A DNA stretch of 64,000 nucleotides from Alteriqipengyuania bathyomarina_B (GTDB lineage Bacteria; Pseudomonadota; Alphaproteobacteria; Sphingomonadales; Sphingomonadaceae): the NCBI RefSeq assembly GCF_038594605.1, contig NZ_JBCFZM010000003.1:248001-312000 (forward strand), read 5' to 3'. Every line of letters begins with the position of its first letter. The first letter of the stretch is position 1. This document shows positions 33,511-42,108 of the stretch, in pieces. Below the pieces are notes generated by a model, which saw nothing but the letters and a program-made list of their open reading frames with translations, searched no databases and was not told the origin of the DNA. Made by a program: the position numbers and the translations under genes.

Positions 33511-34527
33511 TTAGCCCCGCAGCAGGCCGAGCGCGCGATAAGTATCGGCAAGCGTGGGGCCTGCCCGCTCGCGAGCTTTGGCGGCCCCACGGGCCAGCGC
33601 CGCCTCGATCGCCTCGCGATCCTCCAGCAACTGGCGGAGCCGTGCCGAGATCGGCGAGAGCGTCTCGACCAGCAGCTCGCCCAAGACTGGCTTGAAGGCA
33701 CCGAAACCCTGACCTGCATGCTCCGCCAGCACGGCATCGGGCTCGCGGTCGGCAAGCGCACAGTAGATCGTCACGAGGTTGAGCGCCTCGGGCCGGGCCT
33801 CCAGAGCTGCGAGATTGTCGGGCAGGGGATCGGGGTCGGTCTTCGCCTTCTTGACCTTCTTCATGATCGTATCGGCATCGTCGACCAGCGCGATCCGGCT
33901 CATTTCCGAAGGGTCGGACTTGGACATCTTTTTCGTCCCGTCGCGCAGGCTCATGATCCGGGCAGCGGCAGGCGGAATAAAAGGTTCGGGCAGCGTGAAG
34001 AGCGGCGCGTCTTCGGCGCAGAAGTCGTTGTTGAACTTCTGTGCGATGTCGCGCGCCAGCTCGAGATGCTGCTTCTGATCCTCGCCCACGGGCACATGCG
34101 TCGCCTGGTACAGCAGGACGTCGGCGGCCTGGAGGACCGGATAGGCGAACAGCGCGACCGAGGCGCCCTCGCGGTTCTTGCCCGCCTTGTCCTTCCACTG
34201 GGTCATGCGGTTGAGCCAGCCCATCCGGGCGGTGCCGGTCAGCAGCCATTGCAGCTCCGCATGCTGGGGTACCTGCGCCTGGTTGAACAGGACCGAGCGG
34301 TCCGGATCGATCCCGCAGGCGATCAGCGCGGCGGCCATCTCCAGCGTGCCCTTGTGCAGCTCTGCCGGATCGTGCGGCATGGAGATCGCATGCATGTCGG
34401 CGAGGAAGAACAGGCATTCGCTGCCTTCATCGAGATCGTCCTGCATCTGCACCCAGTTGCGGATTGCGCCGAGGTAGTTGCCGAGGTGGAGATTGCCGGT
34501 GGGCTGAATGCCGGAGACGACGCGCAT
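33511..34527 (-). CDS. trpS: Tryptophanyl-tRNA synthetase
   Basis: A protein of 338 residues from the ATG at 34527 (MRVVSGIQPTGNLHLGNYLG). The class I motifs are GNLHLGN (HIGH) and KKMSKS. It charges tRNA-Trp. The in-frame upstream start at 34611 adds a leader not found in the family. A 180-bp gap separates it from murJ on the same strand. Confidence 0.95.
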   Translation of the reverse strand: MRVVSGIQPTGNLHLGNYLGAIRNWVQMQDDLDEGSECLFFLADMHAISMPHDPAELHKGTLEMAAALIACGIDPDRSVLFNQAQVPQHAELQWLLTGTARMGWLNRMTQWKDKAGKNREGASVALFAYPVLQAADVLLYQATHVPVGEDQKQHLELARDIAQKFNNDFCAEDAPLFTLPEPFIPPAAARIMSLRDGTKKMSKSDPSEMSRIALVDDADTIMKKVKKAKTDPDPLPDNLAALEARPEALNLVTIYCALADREPDAVLAEHAGQGFGAFKPVLGELLVETLSPISARLRQLLEDREAIEAALARGAAKARERAGPTLADTYRALGLLRG

Positions 34528-34707
34528 GGGGGTATTTCCTTGGAAGACTGAATTGGGGCCAGCGAGCGCACTGGCAAGGTCGGTTGCCGGGTTCAGGCTT
34601 ACCAAAACCATCGCCAGGCTGCCCGCCCGCGAAGCACGAAGCGCGCCGGGGCCGAACGGGTCGAGAATGGCGTATCAGTCATGGTTGCGGGGCATAGCAC
34701 AGGCCCG

Positions 34708-36342
34708 TCATGGGGCAAGATCGTCGGGCCCGCCCGCCTTGGGCCCCCCGCTCTCAGGCCCGCCGCTTTCGGGAATCGGGCGCTTGCGCGTCAGCGTGAC
34801 GATGCGCTGCTTGTCGATCGCGCCGATCGCGAAGGCGACCCCGAAATAGACCGCGCCTGCACAGATCACGAGCGCGATCAGCGCGCCTGCCCGCGCAAAC
34901 AGGCCGGCATCGTACCAGCCGGTCAGCAGGTCGCGCGCGAACCACAGGGCCGCGCCCATGGCCGCTGCTGCGACGAGCTGGCGCGCAATGCGCCCCACGA
35001 GCTTCAGCGGGATCGTGTAGTAGTCGCGCCTGACCAGCACGGCGTAGAGGTAGGCCACGTTGATCCATGCCCCGATCACGCTGGCAAATGCGACACCGAC
35101 CACGCCCCAGTCGGCGATCAGGGCAAAGTTCATCGCGGTGAACACCACCAGCGAGATAAAGGCCGCATAGACCGGCGTGCGCGTGTCCGACCGGGCGTAG
35201 AAATTGGGCACCAGCACTTTCACCAGCACGTACGCCGGCAGGCCGAGGACGAGCATGCCGAGGACGTTGCCGGTAAGGCTCGCCTGATCGAGGCTGAAGC
35301 GGCCACCCTGGAAGATCATCGTGACGAAGGGAACTGCGCAGATCGCGAGCGCCACGGCGGCGGGGATCGTCAGCAGCATCGCGATCTCGATCGCGTCGGA
35401 CTGGATCCGGTCAGTCCCTTCCTTGTTCTTGGAGCCGACGAACTTCGACAGGGTCGGCAGGATGGCGGTCGACAGCGCGATCCCGATGATGCCCAGCGGC
35501 AGCTGGTTCAGCCGGTCGGCATAATTCATGTAACTGATCGATCCGGCATCGAGCTGGTTGAGGAAGTACAGCTGCACCAGCGTGTTGATCTGGTACGCCC
35601 CGCCGCCGATCGCGGCTGGCAGGGCGATGATGCTCAGCCGCTTCACCTCGGGCGTGATGCGCGGCCACAGCAGCTTTGGCCGGAAGCCTTCGACCCGCGT
35701 CCAGATGTAGAGCCAGACCAGCTGCAGCACCCCGCCCACCGTCACCGCCCAGGCCTGGGTGTAGCCGACCTGCCGTGTGGTCCAGCCCCACTCGTTCATC
35801 GCGTAATCGCCGAACAGCAGCGCGGCGATCAGGACGAGGTTGAGGATGATGGGGAAGCTGGCACCCGGCGCGAAGCGGCTGACCGAATTGAGCATCCCCG
35901 TGAACAGCGTCACCAGGCTGACCAGCACGATGTAGGGGAACATGATCCGTGCGAAGTCGACTTCCATCGCGAAGTCGGCGGGCGGCGAATCGCCATCGCC
36001 CAGCAGCCGGATCACCAGCGGCATCGCCAGCATCATCACCGCGCACAGCGCGATCAGAACCGGCAGAAAAACGCTCAGCACATCGTCGGAAAAGCTGCGC
36101 GCATCCTCGATCCCGCCCTCGCCGTGCAACCGCTTGGAGAACATTGGCACGAAGGCGGCGGAAAACGCGCCTTCCGCGAACAGGCGGCGGAAGACGTTGG
36201 GGATGATGAAGGCCTGGAACCATGCATCGGTGACGGCATTGGCGCCGAGCACCCGGGAAAAGATCATTTCCCGGGCAAGCCCCGCGACTCGGCTGACCAT
36301 GGTCAGCCCGCCGATCGTACCGACATTCTTGAGCAGGCTCAT
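34708..36342 (-). CDS. murJ: Lipid II flippase MurJ
   Basis: A protein of 544 residues with about 14 membrane helices, MOP/MVF superfamily. It begins MSLLKNVGTIGGLTMVSRVA and carries the conserved Arg/Asp positions of the first helices (SRVAGLAREMIFSRVLGANAVTDAWF). It moves lipid II across the inner membrane for peptidoglycan synthesis. The C-terminus has an extra polar Pro/Gly tail (GGPESGGPKAGGPDD). 40 bp after secB. Confidence 0.94.
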   Translation of the reverse strand: MSLLKNVGTIGGLTMVSRVAGLAREMIFSRVLGANAVTDAWFQAFIIPNVFRRLFAEGAFSAAFVPMFSKRLHGEGGIEDARSFSDDVLSVFLPVLIALCAVMMLAMPLVIRLLGDGDSPPADFAMEVDFARIMFPYIVLVSLVTLFTGMLNSVSRFAPGASFPIILNLVLIAALLFGDYAMNEWGWTTRQVGYTQAWAVTVGGVLQLVWLYIWTRVEGFRPKLLWPRITPEVKRLSIIALPAAIGGGAYQINTLVQLYFLNQLDAGSISYMNYADRLNQLPLGIIGIALSTAILPTLSKFVGSKNKEGTDRIQSDAIEIAMLLTIPAAVALAICAVPFVTMIFQGGRFSLDQASLTGNVLGMLVLGLPAYVLVKVLVPNFYARSDTRTPVYAAFISLVVFTAMNFALIADWGVVGVAFASVIGAWINVAYLYAVLVRRDYYTIPLKLVGRIARQLVAAAAMGAALWFARDLLTGWYDAGLFARAGALIALVICAGAVYFGVAFAIGAIDKQRIVTLTRKRPIPESGGPESGGPKAGGPDDLAP

Positions 36343-36382
36343 CCGCCCGCCTCCCGCTGGGGTTCGCCCTTGGCCGCAGCCG

Positions 36383-36907
36383 TCAGGCGTTGCCCGCCGG
36401 AGCCGCGCCCGCCGCAGCGTCTTCCTGCTGCTTCTGCTGCAGGCGCTGCACGTAGAGGCCGTTGAAATCGATCGGGTCGATCATCAGCGGCTGGAAGCCC
36501 AGATCGCGCGAAGCTTCGGCAATCACGCGGCGCGCGAAGGGGAACAGGATGCGCGGAGCCTCTGCATAGAGGAACATGTGCGCCTGATCCTCGGGCAGAT
36601 TGCGGATGCCGACGAGGCCGGCATAGACCAGCTCGATCACATAAAGCTGCCCGGCATCGCACTCGGCGGTCGCGTTGATCTTGAGCTCGACCTCGTTCAC
36701 TTCGTCGTTCACCGGATTGGCGCCGATGTTGAACTGAAGATCGATCTTCGGCGCATCCTTCCACTGGAAGCTGGCCGGCGCGCTCGGATTTTCGACCGAG
36801 AGATCCTTGATGTACTGGTTGATGAACCCGGCGGTCGGCTGGGTGTCGGCACCATTGGCACCCGGCTGGTTGTCGAGATTGGTCAGAACGTCGCCTTCGT
36901 CGGCCAT
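36383..36907 (-). CDS. secB: Protein-export chaperone SecB
   Basis: A protein of 174 residues from the ATG at 36907. The SecB core (QYIKDLSVENPSAP, VELKINATAE, YAGLVGIRNLPED, ILFPFARRVIAEASRDLGFQP) is complete. It keeps preproteins unfolded and hands them to SecA. The C-terminal tail is Ala/Gln-rich. Confidence 0.95.
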   Translation of the reverse strand: MADEGDVLTNLDNQPGANGADTQPTAGFINQYIKDLSVENPSAPASFQWKDAPKIDLQFNIGANPVNDEVNEVELKINATAECDAGQLYVIELVYAGLVGIRNLPEDQAHMFLYAEAPRILFPFARRVIAEASRDLGFQPLMIDPIDFNGLYVQRLQQKQQEDAAAGAAPAGNA

Positions 36908-37171
36908 GTGAGGTTTCTCTGGTCTGCAAGGTTGAAAGGCCGGTCGCTCGCTTGCGCGGGCGCCCGGATGGGTCGCAAGCCGCCTAGCAGCCGCTTGGAC
37001 GCCCCGCAACGGCAACGAATCAGCGTTATGAGACACATTTCGCCGCTTCCAGGCACTCGGGCGGACGTTGTGCATTTGATATCGGCCCCTATCTGTGGGA
37101 ATGAATGCGAAACGTGAAGGGCGCGTCCGGCGGTTGTCGTTCGATGCGCGCCCGATGATTAGCCAGGTGCC

Positions 37172-37840
37172 TTGCAAGTGATTCCCGAAATCGTAATCCT
37201 CGCCATGATCGCGGTCTTTCTGGGCCTGAGGCTCTATTCCGTTCTCGGCCGCCGGGCCGAGCATGAGGAAGAGCCCGTGCCGCATCGCTTCGATGCGCAG
37301 GACAAGCCCGACGTGGTGCCCGCCGCCTCCGCGACGCAGGCTCCCGCCCGCGCCGTGACCGAGCAGCAGGCCAAGCCCGATGTGCTGCCCCAGGTGGAGC
37401 GCGGCGTGCAGTCGATCATCGCGGCGGATCGCGGGTTCGACATCGTCTCGTTTCTCGAAGGCGCCAAGGGTGCCTATGGCATGATCCTCGAAGCTTACTG
37501 GAACGGCGACAGGGAAACGCTGCGCGAATTGTGCGACGAATCGGTCTATGAAGGTTTCGCCGGTGCGATCGATGCGCGCGAAGCCGCGGGCGAAACGGTC
37601 GACAATCGCCTGATCCGGATCGAGGACGCGACCGTTCGCGACGCCGAAGTGGAGCGCAAGGAAGCGCGTATCACCGTTCGCTTCGTCGCGGACATCGCGG
37701 CGGTGACGCGCGATGGCGAGGGCAATGTGATCGCCGGTTCGCTCGACGATGCGATCGAGACCCGCGACATCTGGACCTTCGCCCGGCGGACCGATTCGCG
37801 TACGCCCGACTGGCAGCTGGTCGAAACCGACGAAGGCTAG
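37172..37840 (+). CDS. timA: Tim44-domain protein (TimA type)
   Basis: A protein of 222 residues. The start is a TTG at 37172 or, with better spacing from the AGG at 37165, a GTG at 37178. The N-terminal helix (IVILAMIAVFLGLRLYSVLG) anchors it in the membrane. Residues 90-220 are a Tim44-like fold (FLEGAKGAYGMILEAYWNGD, then VDNRLIRIEDATV). Bacterial TimA proteins of alphaproteobacteria are thought to relate to the mitochondrial import motor part Tim44; the bacterial role is unclear. Divergent from secB and upstream of mltA. Confidence 0.85.
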   Translation: MQVIPEIVILAMIAVFLGLRLYSVLGRRAEHEEEPVPHRFDAQDKPDVVPAASATQAPARAVTEQQAKPDVLPQVERGVQSIIAADRGFDIVSFLEGAKGAYGMILEAYWNGDRETLRELCDESVYEGFAGAIDAREAAGETVDNRLIRIEDATVRDAEVERKEARITVRFVADIAAVTRDGEGNVIAGSLDDAIETRDIWTFARRTDSRTPDWQLVETDEG

Positions 37841-37888
37841 TTCTGCAACCAGTGGCGTGCGCTCTAGCGCGCCTTTGAGGGGGGACCG

Positions 37889-39073
37889 ATGTTCAAGTGG
37901 ATTTGGCCCCTCGCGGTCCTCGTAGCCCTTTCCAGCTGTGTCGGCCCCGGTGGCGACAAGCCTCCGTTCGACCCGATCGACCGGCCTCCACCCGCAGTCG
38001 GCGATGCCGTTTCCGCCGGTGTCGCTGCCGGACCCTCCTTCCGCTCGCTGCGGATCGACCCGCAGGACGCGCAGAGCGCGCTCATCGCATTCAGGTCGAG
38101 TTGCGACTGGCCGTCGGGCAAGGAAGACGTCAGCGGGCTGACCCGGACGGAAGACTGGCTGGGGATCTGCACCGCCGCGCTGCGCTGGGAAGGCGATGCG
38201 CTGACGTTTTTCGAGACATATTTCGAAACCGCGCAGATCGGTAACGGCGAAGCCTTCGCCACCGGCTATTTCGAACCCGAAATTCTCGGCAGCCGTACGC
38301 GTCGCCCCGGCTACGACGTGCCGGTCTATCGCGTGCCCGAGGATCTGGTGCGCGCGTGGCCCGCCGATACGCCCGAAAGCGAGCGCGAAGGGCGCCCGCC
38401 GCTCGGCCGCTACGACGATAATGGCGACTTCGTGCCCTACTACAGCCGCGCCGAGATCGAGGAGGGCGCGCTCGCCGGGCGCGGCCTCGAAATCGCATGG
38501 GCGGCCGACGCGGTGGAGATGTTCTTCCTTCAGATCCAGGGCTCGGGCCTGCTGCGCCTGCCCGATGGCAGCCGGATGCGGATCGGCTATGCCGGGCAGA
38601 ACGGGCGCGGCTATACCGGCATCGGCGGCCTGATGCGCGAGCGCGGCCTGCTGGGCGACGGGCCGGGCCAATACCCCGGATCGATGCAGGGCATCGTGCA
38701 ATATCTCAACGAGAACCCGGTCGCAGGGCGCGCGCTGATGCGCGAGAACGAAAGCTGGATCTTCTTCCGCGAGCTCGACACCAGCGGACCGCTCGGCTCG
38801 CTTGGCGTGCCCGTGACACGGCAGAACAGCGTGGCGGTGGACCCGCGTTTCGTGCCCTATGGCGCGCCCGTCGTGCTCGACATGGACCGCGACATTGCCG
38901 ACGGCATGTGGGTGGCGCAAGATACCGGCGGCGCGATCAAGGGCGCCAACCGTTTCGATACCTTCTGGGGCAATGGCGGCGATGCGGCCGAGGTCGCTGG
39001 CGGGATGAGCGCGCGCGGTGCAGCCCTCGTGCTGTTGCCCAAGGGTACGCTCGCGCGCCTCAACGGGCGGTGA
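37889..39073 (+). CDS. mltA: Membrane-bound lytic transglycosylase A
   Basis: A protein of 394 residues. Lipobox LSSC at the N-terminus. The MltA domain (ATGYFEPEILGSRTRRPGYDVPVY) is followed by FFLQIQGSGLLRLPDG and the C-terminal 3D domain with the catalytic Asp in VAQDTGGAIKGANRFDTFWGNG. It cleaves peptidoglycan to 1,6-anhydro products at the outer membrane. The stop overlaps the next gene's start (GTGA). Confidence 0.94.
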   Translation: MFKWIWPLAVLVALSSCVGPGGDKPPFDPIDRPPPAVGDAVSAGVAAGPSFRSLRIDPQDAQSALIAFRSSCDWPSGKEDVSGLTRTEDWLGICTAALRWEGDALTFFETYFETAQIGNGEAFATGYFEPEILGSRTRRPGYDVPVYRVPEDLVRAWPADTPESEREGRPPLGRYDDNGDFVPYYSRAEIEEGALAGRGLEIAWAADAVEMFFLQIQGSGLLRLPDGSRMRIGYAGQNGRGYTGIGGLMRERGLLGDGPGQYPGSMQGIVQYLNENPVAGRALMRENESWIFFRELDTSGPLGSLGVPVTRQNSVAVDPRFVPYGAPVVLDMDRDIADGMWVAQDTGGAIKGANRFDTFWGNGGDAAEVAGGMSARGAALVLLPKGTLARLNGR

Positions 39074-39657
39074 AACCGCCGCGTAACTTCCCGAGGGGGC
39101 TTTCCGAGGAGGAGAGCGCCGCATGGGCGGAACTGGCGCAGAGCGTTACGCCGCTCAATCCCAATGCGCCCGCGCGGCGCCTCGCAGCGCCGGTCTCTGC
39201 GCCCAAGAGCATATCGCCCGCCGCGGGTCCCAGGCGCAGCCCGCCACCCGTGCCCAAACCTGCCGCAGTGCCTTCGAAGCCTGCCGGCCGCACGCCGCCG
39301 CGCCGCGTTGGCGGCAATCTCGATTCGCATTGGGACCGGCGACTGAAGGCTGGCGATATCGCGCCCGAGCTCAAGCTGGACCTGCACGACCACGGCCTCG
39401 AGCGCGCCTATAGTCGCCTGATGGACGGGATGGAGCAGGCACACGCGATGGGCGCGCGCACCGTGCTCGTGGTCACCGGCAAGCCGCGCGGCGGCGATGC
39501 CGCCGACCGGGGCGAACGGCGCGGCGCGATCCGCGCGAAGATTCTCGACTGGCTGGCAGCGAGCGAGCACGGCGCCTCCATCGCCGCGATCCGCAAGGCC
39601 CACCGCCGCCACGGGGGCGATGGGGCGCTCTACGTCGTGCTTCGGCGCGGCGCGTAA
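39070..39657 (+). CDS. Smr-domain protein
   Basis: A protein of 195 residues from a GTG overlapping the mltA stop. The N-terminal half is Pro/Ala-rich and unstructured. The C-terminal Smr domain has KLDLHDHGLERAYSRLMDGM and TVLVVTGKPRGG, then AIRKAHRRHGGDGALYVVLRR. Smr domains are nucleases or nucleic-acid binders. Here the usual LHG motif appears as LDLHDHG. Confidence 0.85.
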   Translation: MKPPRNFPRGLSEEESAAWAELAQSVTPLNPNAPARRLAAPVSAPKSISPAAGPRRSPPPVPKPAAVPSKPAGRTPPRRVGGNLDSHWDRRLKAGDIAPELKLDLHDHGLERAYSRLMDGMEQAHAMGARTVLVVTGKPRGGDAADRGERRGAIRAKILDWLAASEHGASIAAIRKAHRRHGGDGALYVVLRRGA

Positions 39658-39665
39658 CCGTTAAG

Positions 39666-40340
39666 ATGCTGGTGATCTTCGATTGCGACGGGGTGCTGGT
39701 GGACAGCGAGACGCTGGTCTCGGCGGTGCATGTGGCGAACCTGCGGCGCGCGGGCTACGCGATCGACGAGGCGCAGCTGATCGAACGGTTCCTGGGGACG
39801 ACCGACCGCGCGATGATCGCGACGATCGAGGGCGAACTGGGCCACGCGCTGCCCGCCGATTATCTCGCGCAGGTGAAGCAGGAGGTGCGGGCCCGCGCCG
39901 GTGCCGATTTGCGCGCGGTGCGCGGCGCGCACGACGCGGTGGACGCGATGACTTGCGCGGTCTGCGTCGCGTCGAGCAGCGCGGAGGAGGAGCTGCATTT
40001 CAAGCTTGAGACGACCGGGCTGGCAGGCATTTTCGGTGAGGCGGTGTTCAGCGCCGACCGGGTCGAGCACGGCAAGCCCGCGCCCGACATCTTCCTCTAT
40101 GCGGCTTCGCGCACGGGCTGGCAGCCCGACCAGTGCGTGGTGCTAGAGGACAGCGTCAACGGTGTGCGCGCCGGCCGCGCAGCCGGGATGCGCGTCTTGG
40201 GCTTCACCGGTGCGGGGCACCTTCCACACGGCTACGACGAGGCGCTGATCAAGGCCGGCGCGGAGGCCGTGGCTGCCGATTACGGTGCCTTGCGCGCGCT
40301 TTTGCCCGAGGCGTTTGCGCCCTACCGGGATGAGCGATGA
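39666..40340 (+). CDS. HAD-family phosphatase
   Basis: A protein of 224 residues. HAD motifs: VIFDCDGVLVDSE (nucleophile and acid Asp), VASSSAEEEL, KPAPDIFLYAA (Lys) and VLEDSVNGVRAG. It is like phosphoglycolate phosphatase or beta-phosphoglucomutase; the substrate is not fixed by sequence. The stop overlaps the next start by 4 bases. Confidence 0.85.
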   Translation: MLVIFDCDGVLVDSETLVSAVHVANLRRAGYAIDEAQLIERFLGTTDRAMIATIEGELGHALPADYLAQVKQEVRARAGADLRAVRGAHDAVDAMTCAVCVASSSAEEELHFKLETTGLAGIFGEAVFSADRVEHGKPAPDIFLYAASRTGWQPDQCVVLEDSVNGVRAGRAAGMRVLGFTGAGHLPHGYDEALIKAGAEAVAADYGALRALLPEAFAPYRDER

Positions 40341-40942
40341 AGACCATTCTCCGCTCGCAACCGCTGTTGTGGCTGGCGCTCGCGCTGCCGGGCGCGTGGA
40401 TGCTGGCGAGCTGGTGGGCGACGCCCGATCTTTATGGCTACGGCCACATCATCGGCGATAGCGGGGACTGGGCGGCGTGGCTGCTGATGGCAACGCTCGC
40501 GGTAACGCCGATCCGGCTGGCGTTTCGCCGCAGCCGGATTGCGCAATACCTGATGCGCAGGCGGCGCGACCTCGGCGTGGCGAGCTTTGCCTATGCCGCC
40601 GGGCACACGATCATCTACCTGTGGCGCAAAAGCGATCCGGCGATCATCTGGGACGAGGTATCGACGCCCTATATCCTCGCCGGGTGGATCGCCTTCGCGC
40701 TGTTCGTGCCGCTGGCGATCACATCCAACGATGCTTCGATGCGCAAGTTCAAGAGGGGCTGGAAGCGGCTGCACCGGCTGGTCTATCCGGCGACGGTGCT
40801 GGTGTTCGTGCACTGGGCCCTGTCGGCCTTCGATCCGACCACCGCCACTATCAACATCGCGATATTGGCGGCGATCGAGATCGTCAGGGTCTGGCTGCAA
40901 TGGCGTCAAAAACGCCCGGCCAGCGCCAGCGTCAGAGCGTGA
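40337..40942 (+). CDS. msrQ: MsrQ-like heme membrane protein (ferric-reductase-like)
   Basis: A protein of 201 residues with about six membrane helices (e.g. LLMATLAVTPIRLAF, AYAAGHTIIYLW, GWIAFALFVPLAITSN, VYPATVLVFVHWALS). The histidines in AAGHTI, LHRLVYP and FVHW fit b-type heme ligands of the FRD/MsrQ family. MsrQ gives electrons to periplasmic methionine sulfoxide reductase MsrP, but no msrP lies next to it here, so the assignment rests on the membrane part only. Confidence 0.75.
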   Translation: MKTILRSQPLLWLALALPGAWMLASWWATPDLYGYGHIIGDSGDWAAWLLMATLAVTPIRLAFRRSRIAQYLMRRRRDLGVASFAYAAGHTIIYLWRKSDPAIIWDEVSTPYILAGWIAFALFVPLAITSNDASMRKFKRGWKRLHRLVYPATVLVFVHWALSAFDPTTATINIAILAAIEIVRVWLQWRQKRPASASVRA

Positions 40943-41450
40943 CGTACTGGCGGAAGCGCGCGACTTCCGCTTCGTCGACATATTTGCCGATCTCGCGATC
41001 GAACACGCCCATGTCGGCATAGGGGCGGTATTCCTCGAACTCGTGGACCATCTTGTCGGTCATGCCGGGGACGAGGCGGATTTCCTCTTCGCTGGCGGAG
41101 TTGAGGTCGATCGGTACGAAGACGTTCACGAGAACGGCCTTGGCTTCGTCTTCGCTCAAGCTTTCCATCAGCTTGGCGTTGAAGTCCGTAACGCTGTCAT
41201 ACGGCTGGCCGGCGATGATCGCGGCAGCGAGTTCGGGCGAAATGCCATCGATGGCGGCAAGCTCGTCCTCGGTGGCCGTGCTGGCGTCGAGCACGGCGGA
41301 CTCGGAGTCGACGGCCTCGATCGCGTCGGCATCGGAGGTTGCTTCATCGGCCGCAACGGTATCGTCGGTCGTCGCGTCGGGCGCTTCCGAGCAGGCGGCG
41401 AGCGCCAGTGCGGTGGCTGCGACGGGGACAAGATATTTCAGTTTGCGCAT
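40932..41450 (-). CDS. Helix-hairpin-helix lipoprotein
   Basis: A protein of 172 residues. Lipobox LAAC at residue 20 in MRKLKYLVPVAATALALAAC. An acidic Asp/Glu/Ala/Thr linker follows. Two ComEA-like helix-hairpin-helix segments come next (TEDELAAIDGISPELAAAII and NSASEEEIRLVPGMTDKM). Anchored in a membrane and facing the periplasm; DNA binding outside the cytoplasm would be odd, so protein binding may be its role. Overlaps the end of the convergent msrQ-like gene by 11 bases. Confidence 0.75.
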   Translation of the reverse strand: MRKLKYLVPVAATALALAACSEAPDATTDDTVAADEATSDADAIEAVDSESAVLDASTATEDELAAIDGISPELAAAIIAGQPYDSVTDFNAKLMESLSEDEAKAVLVNVFVPIDLNSASEEEIRLVPGMTDKMVHEFEEYRPYADMGVFDREIGKYVDEAEVARFRQYVTL

Positions 41451-41560
41451 GATGTGCCTTTCTTTTTGCGAAGGACTCGCATTAACAGCGCTGGCACGCG
41501 TGTCGATGGGCGATTTTCGGTCGGCCCATCGACATGCGCATAAGCGCCTGATTTTCGATG

Positions 41561-42021
41561 CTAGCCTTGTTCGATAGATTTCGCGCTGGCCATACCCGGA
41601 GCGTCCGACTTGCCGCCGATCATGTCGCGGACGGTCTTCTCGATCCGTTCGCCGATCGCGTGGTCGACATTCTTCCAGTAGTCGAACGCACGCACCAGCA
41701 CCTTCTCGCTGACGCCATCGGCAAGGTGGCCCGAGACGTTGGAGACGAAGCGATCGCGCTGGGCGTCGTCCATCACATCGCGCACCAGGCCTTGGTGTAT
41801 TTCGAGACGTCCGCAGTCGTCTTCCACGTGCCGAACGCGCCCGAACCCTTGGCGTGCGGTTGGCGTTCGGGAATCCGCTCCCGATTGAAGTTAGCCATCT
41901 GCTCGATCAGGTAATGATCGTTGAGCACGATCGGGCCGTCGGGGCTGACGGTCAGCGAATGCTCGTCGCTCTGGACGCGGATACCGGCATCGGTGGTGGT
42001 GGGGGGGACGGTCTTGGCCAT
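41561..42021 (-). pseudogene. katA: katA-type catalase with central deletion
   Basis: Starts properly at the ATG at 42021 after AAGG: MAKTVPPTTTDAG, then LTVSPDGPIVLNDHYLIEQM and FGTWKTTADVSKYTKA, which is the catalase N-terminus through about residue 76. The next residues in the other frame are LVRDVMDDAQRDRFVSNVSGHL and VLVRAFDYWKNVDHAIGERI, the catalase C-terminus. The join lies near 41787-41793 and shifts frame. Around 330 residues, including the catalytic core and heme pocket, are missing. Adjacent katG may have taken over. Confidence is high that this is a remnant. Confidence 0.88.
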
Positions 42022-42108
42022 GGGAAAATACCTTGGTTTCAATAGGCTTAGCTATAACGGCGGTGGCGCCAAGCCCGTTCGCGCACACCGGCCCATAGCG
42101 CCTGAATG

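Noticed and set aside
36908..39124. Very long minus-strand frame upstream of secB
   Set aside because: It overlaps timA and mltA, which are clearly real on the plus strand. secB starts at 36907.
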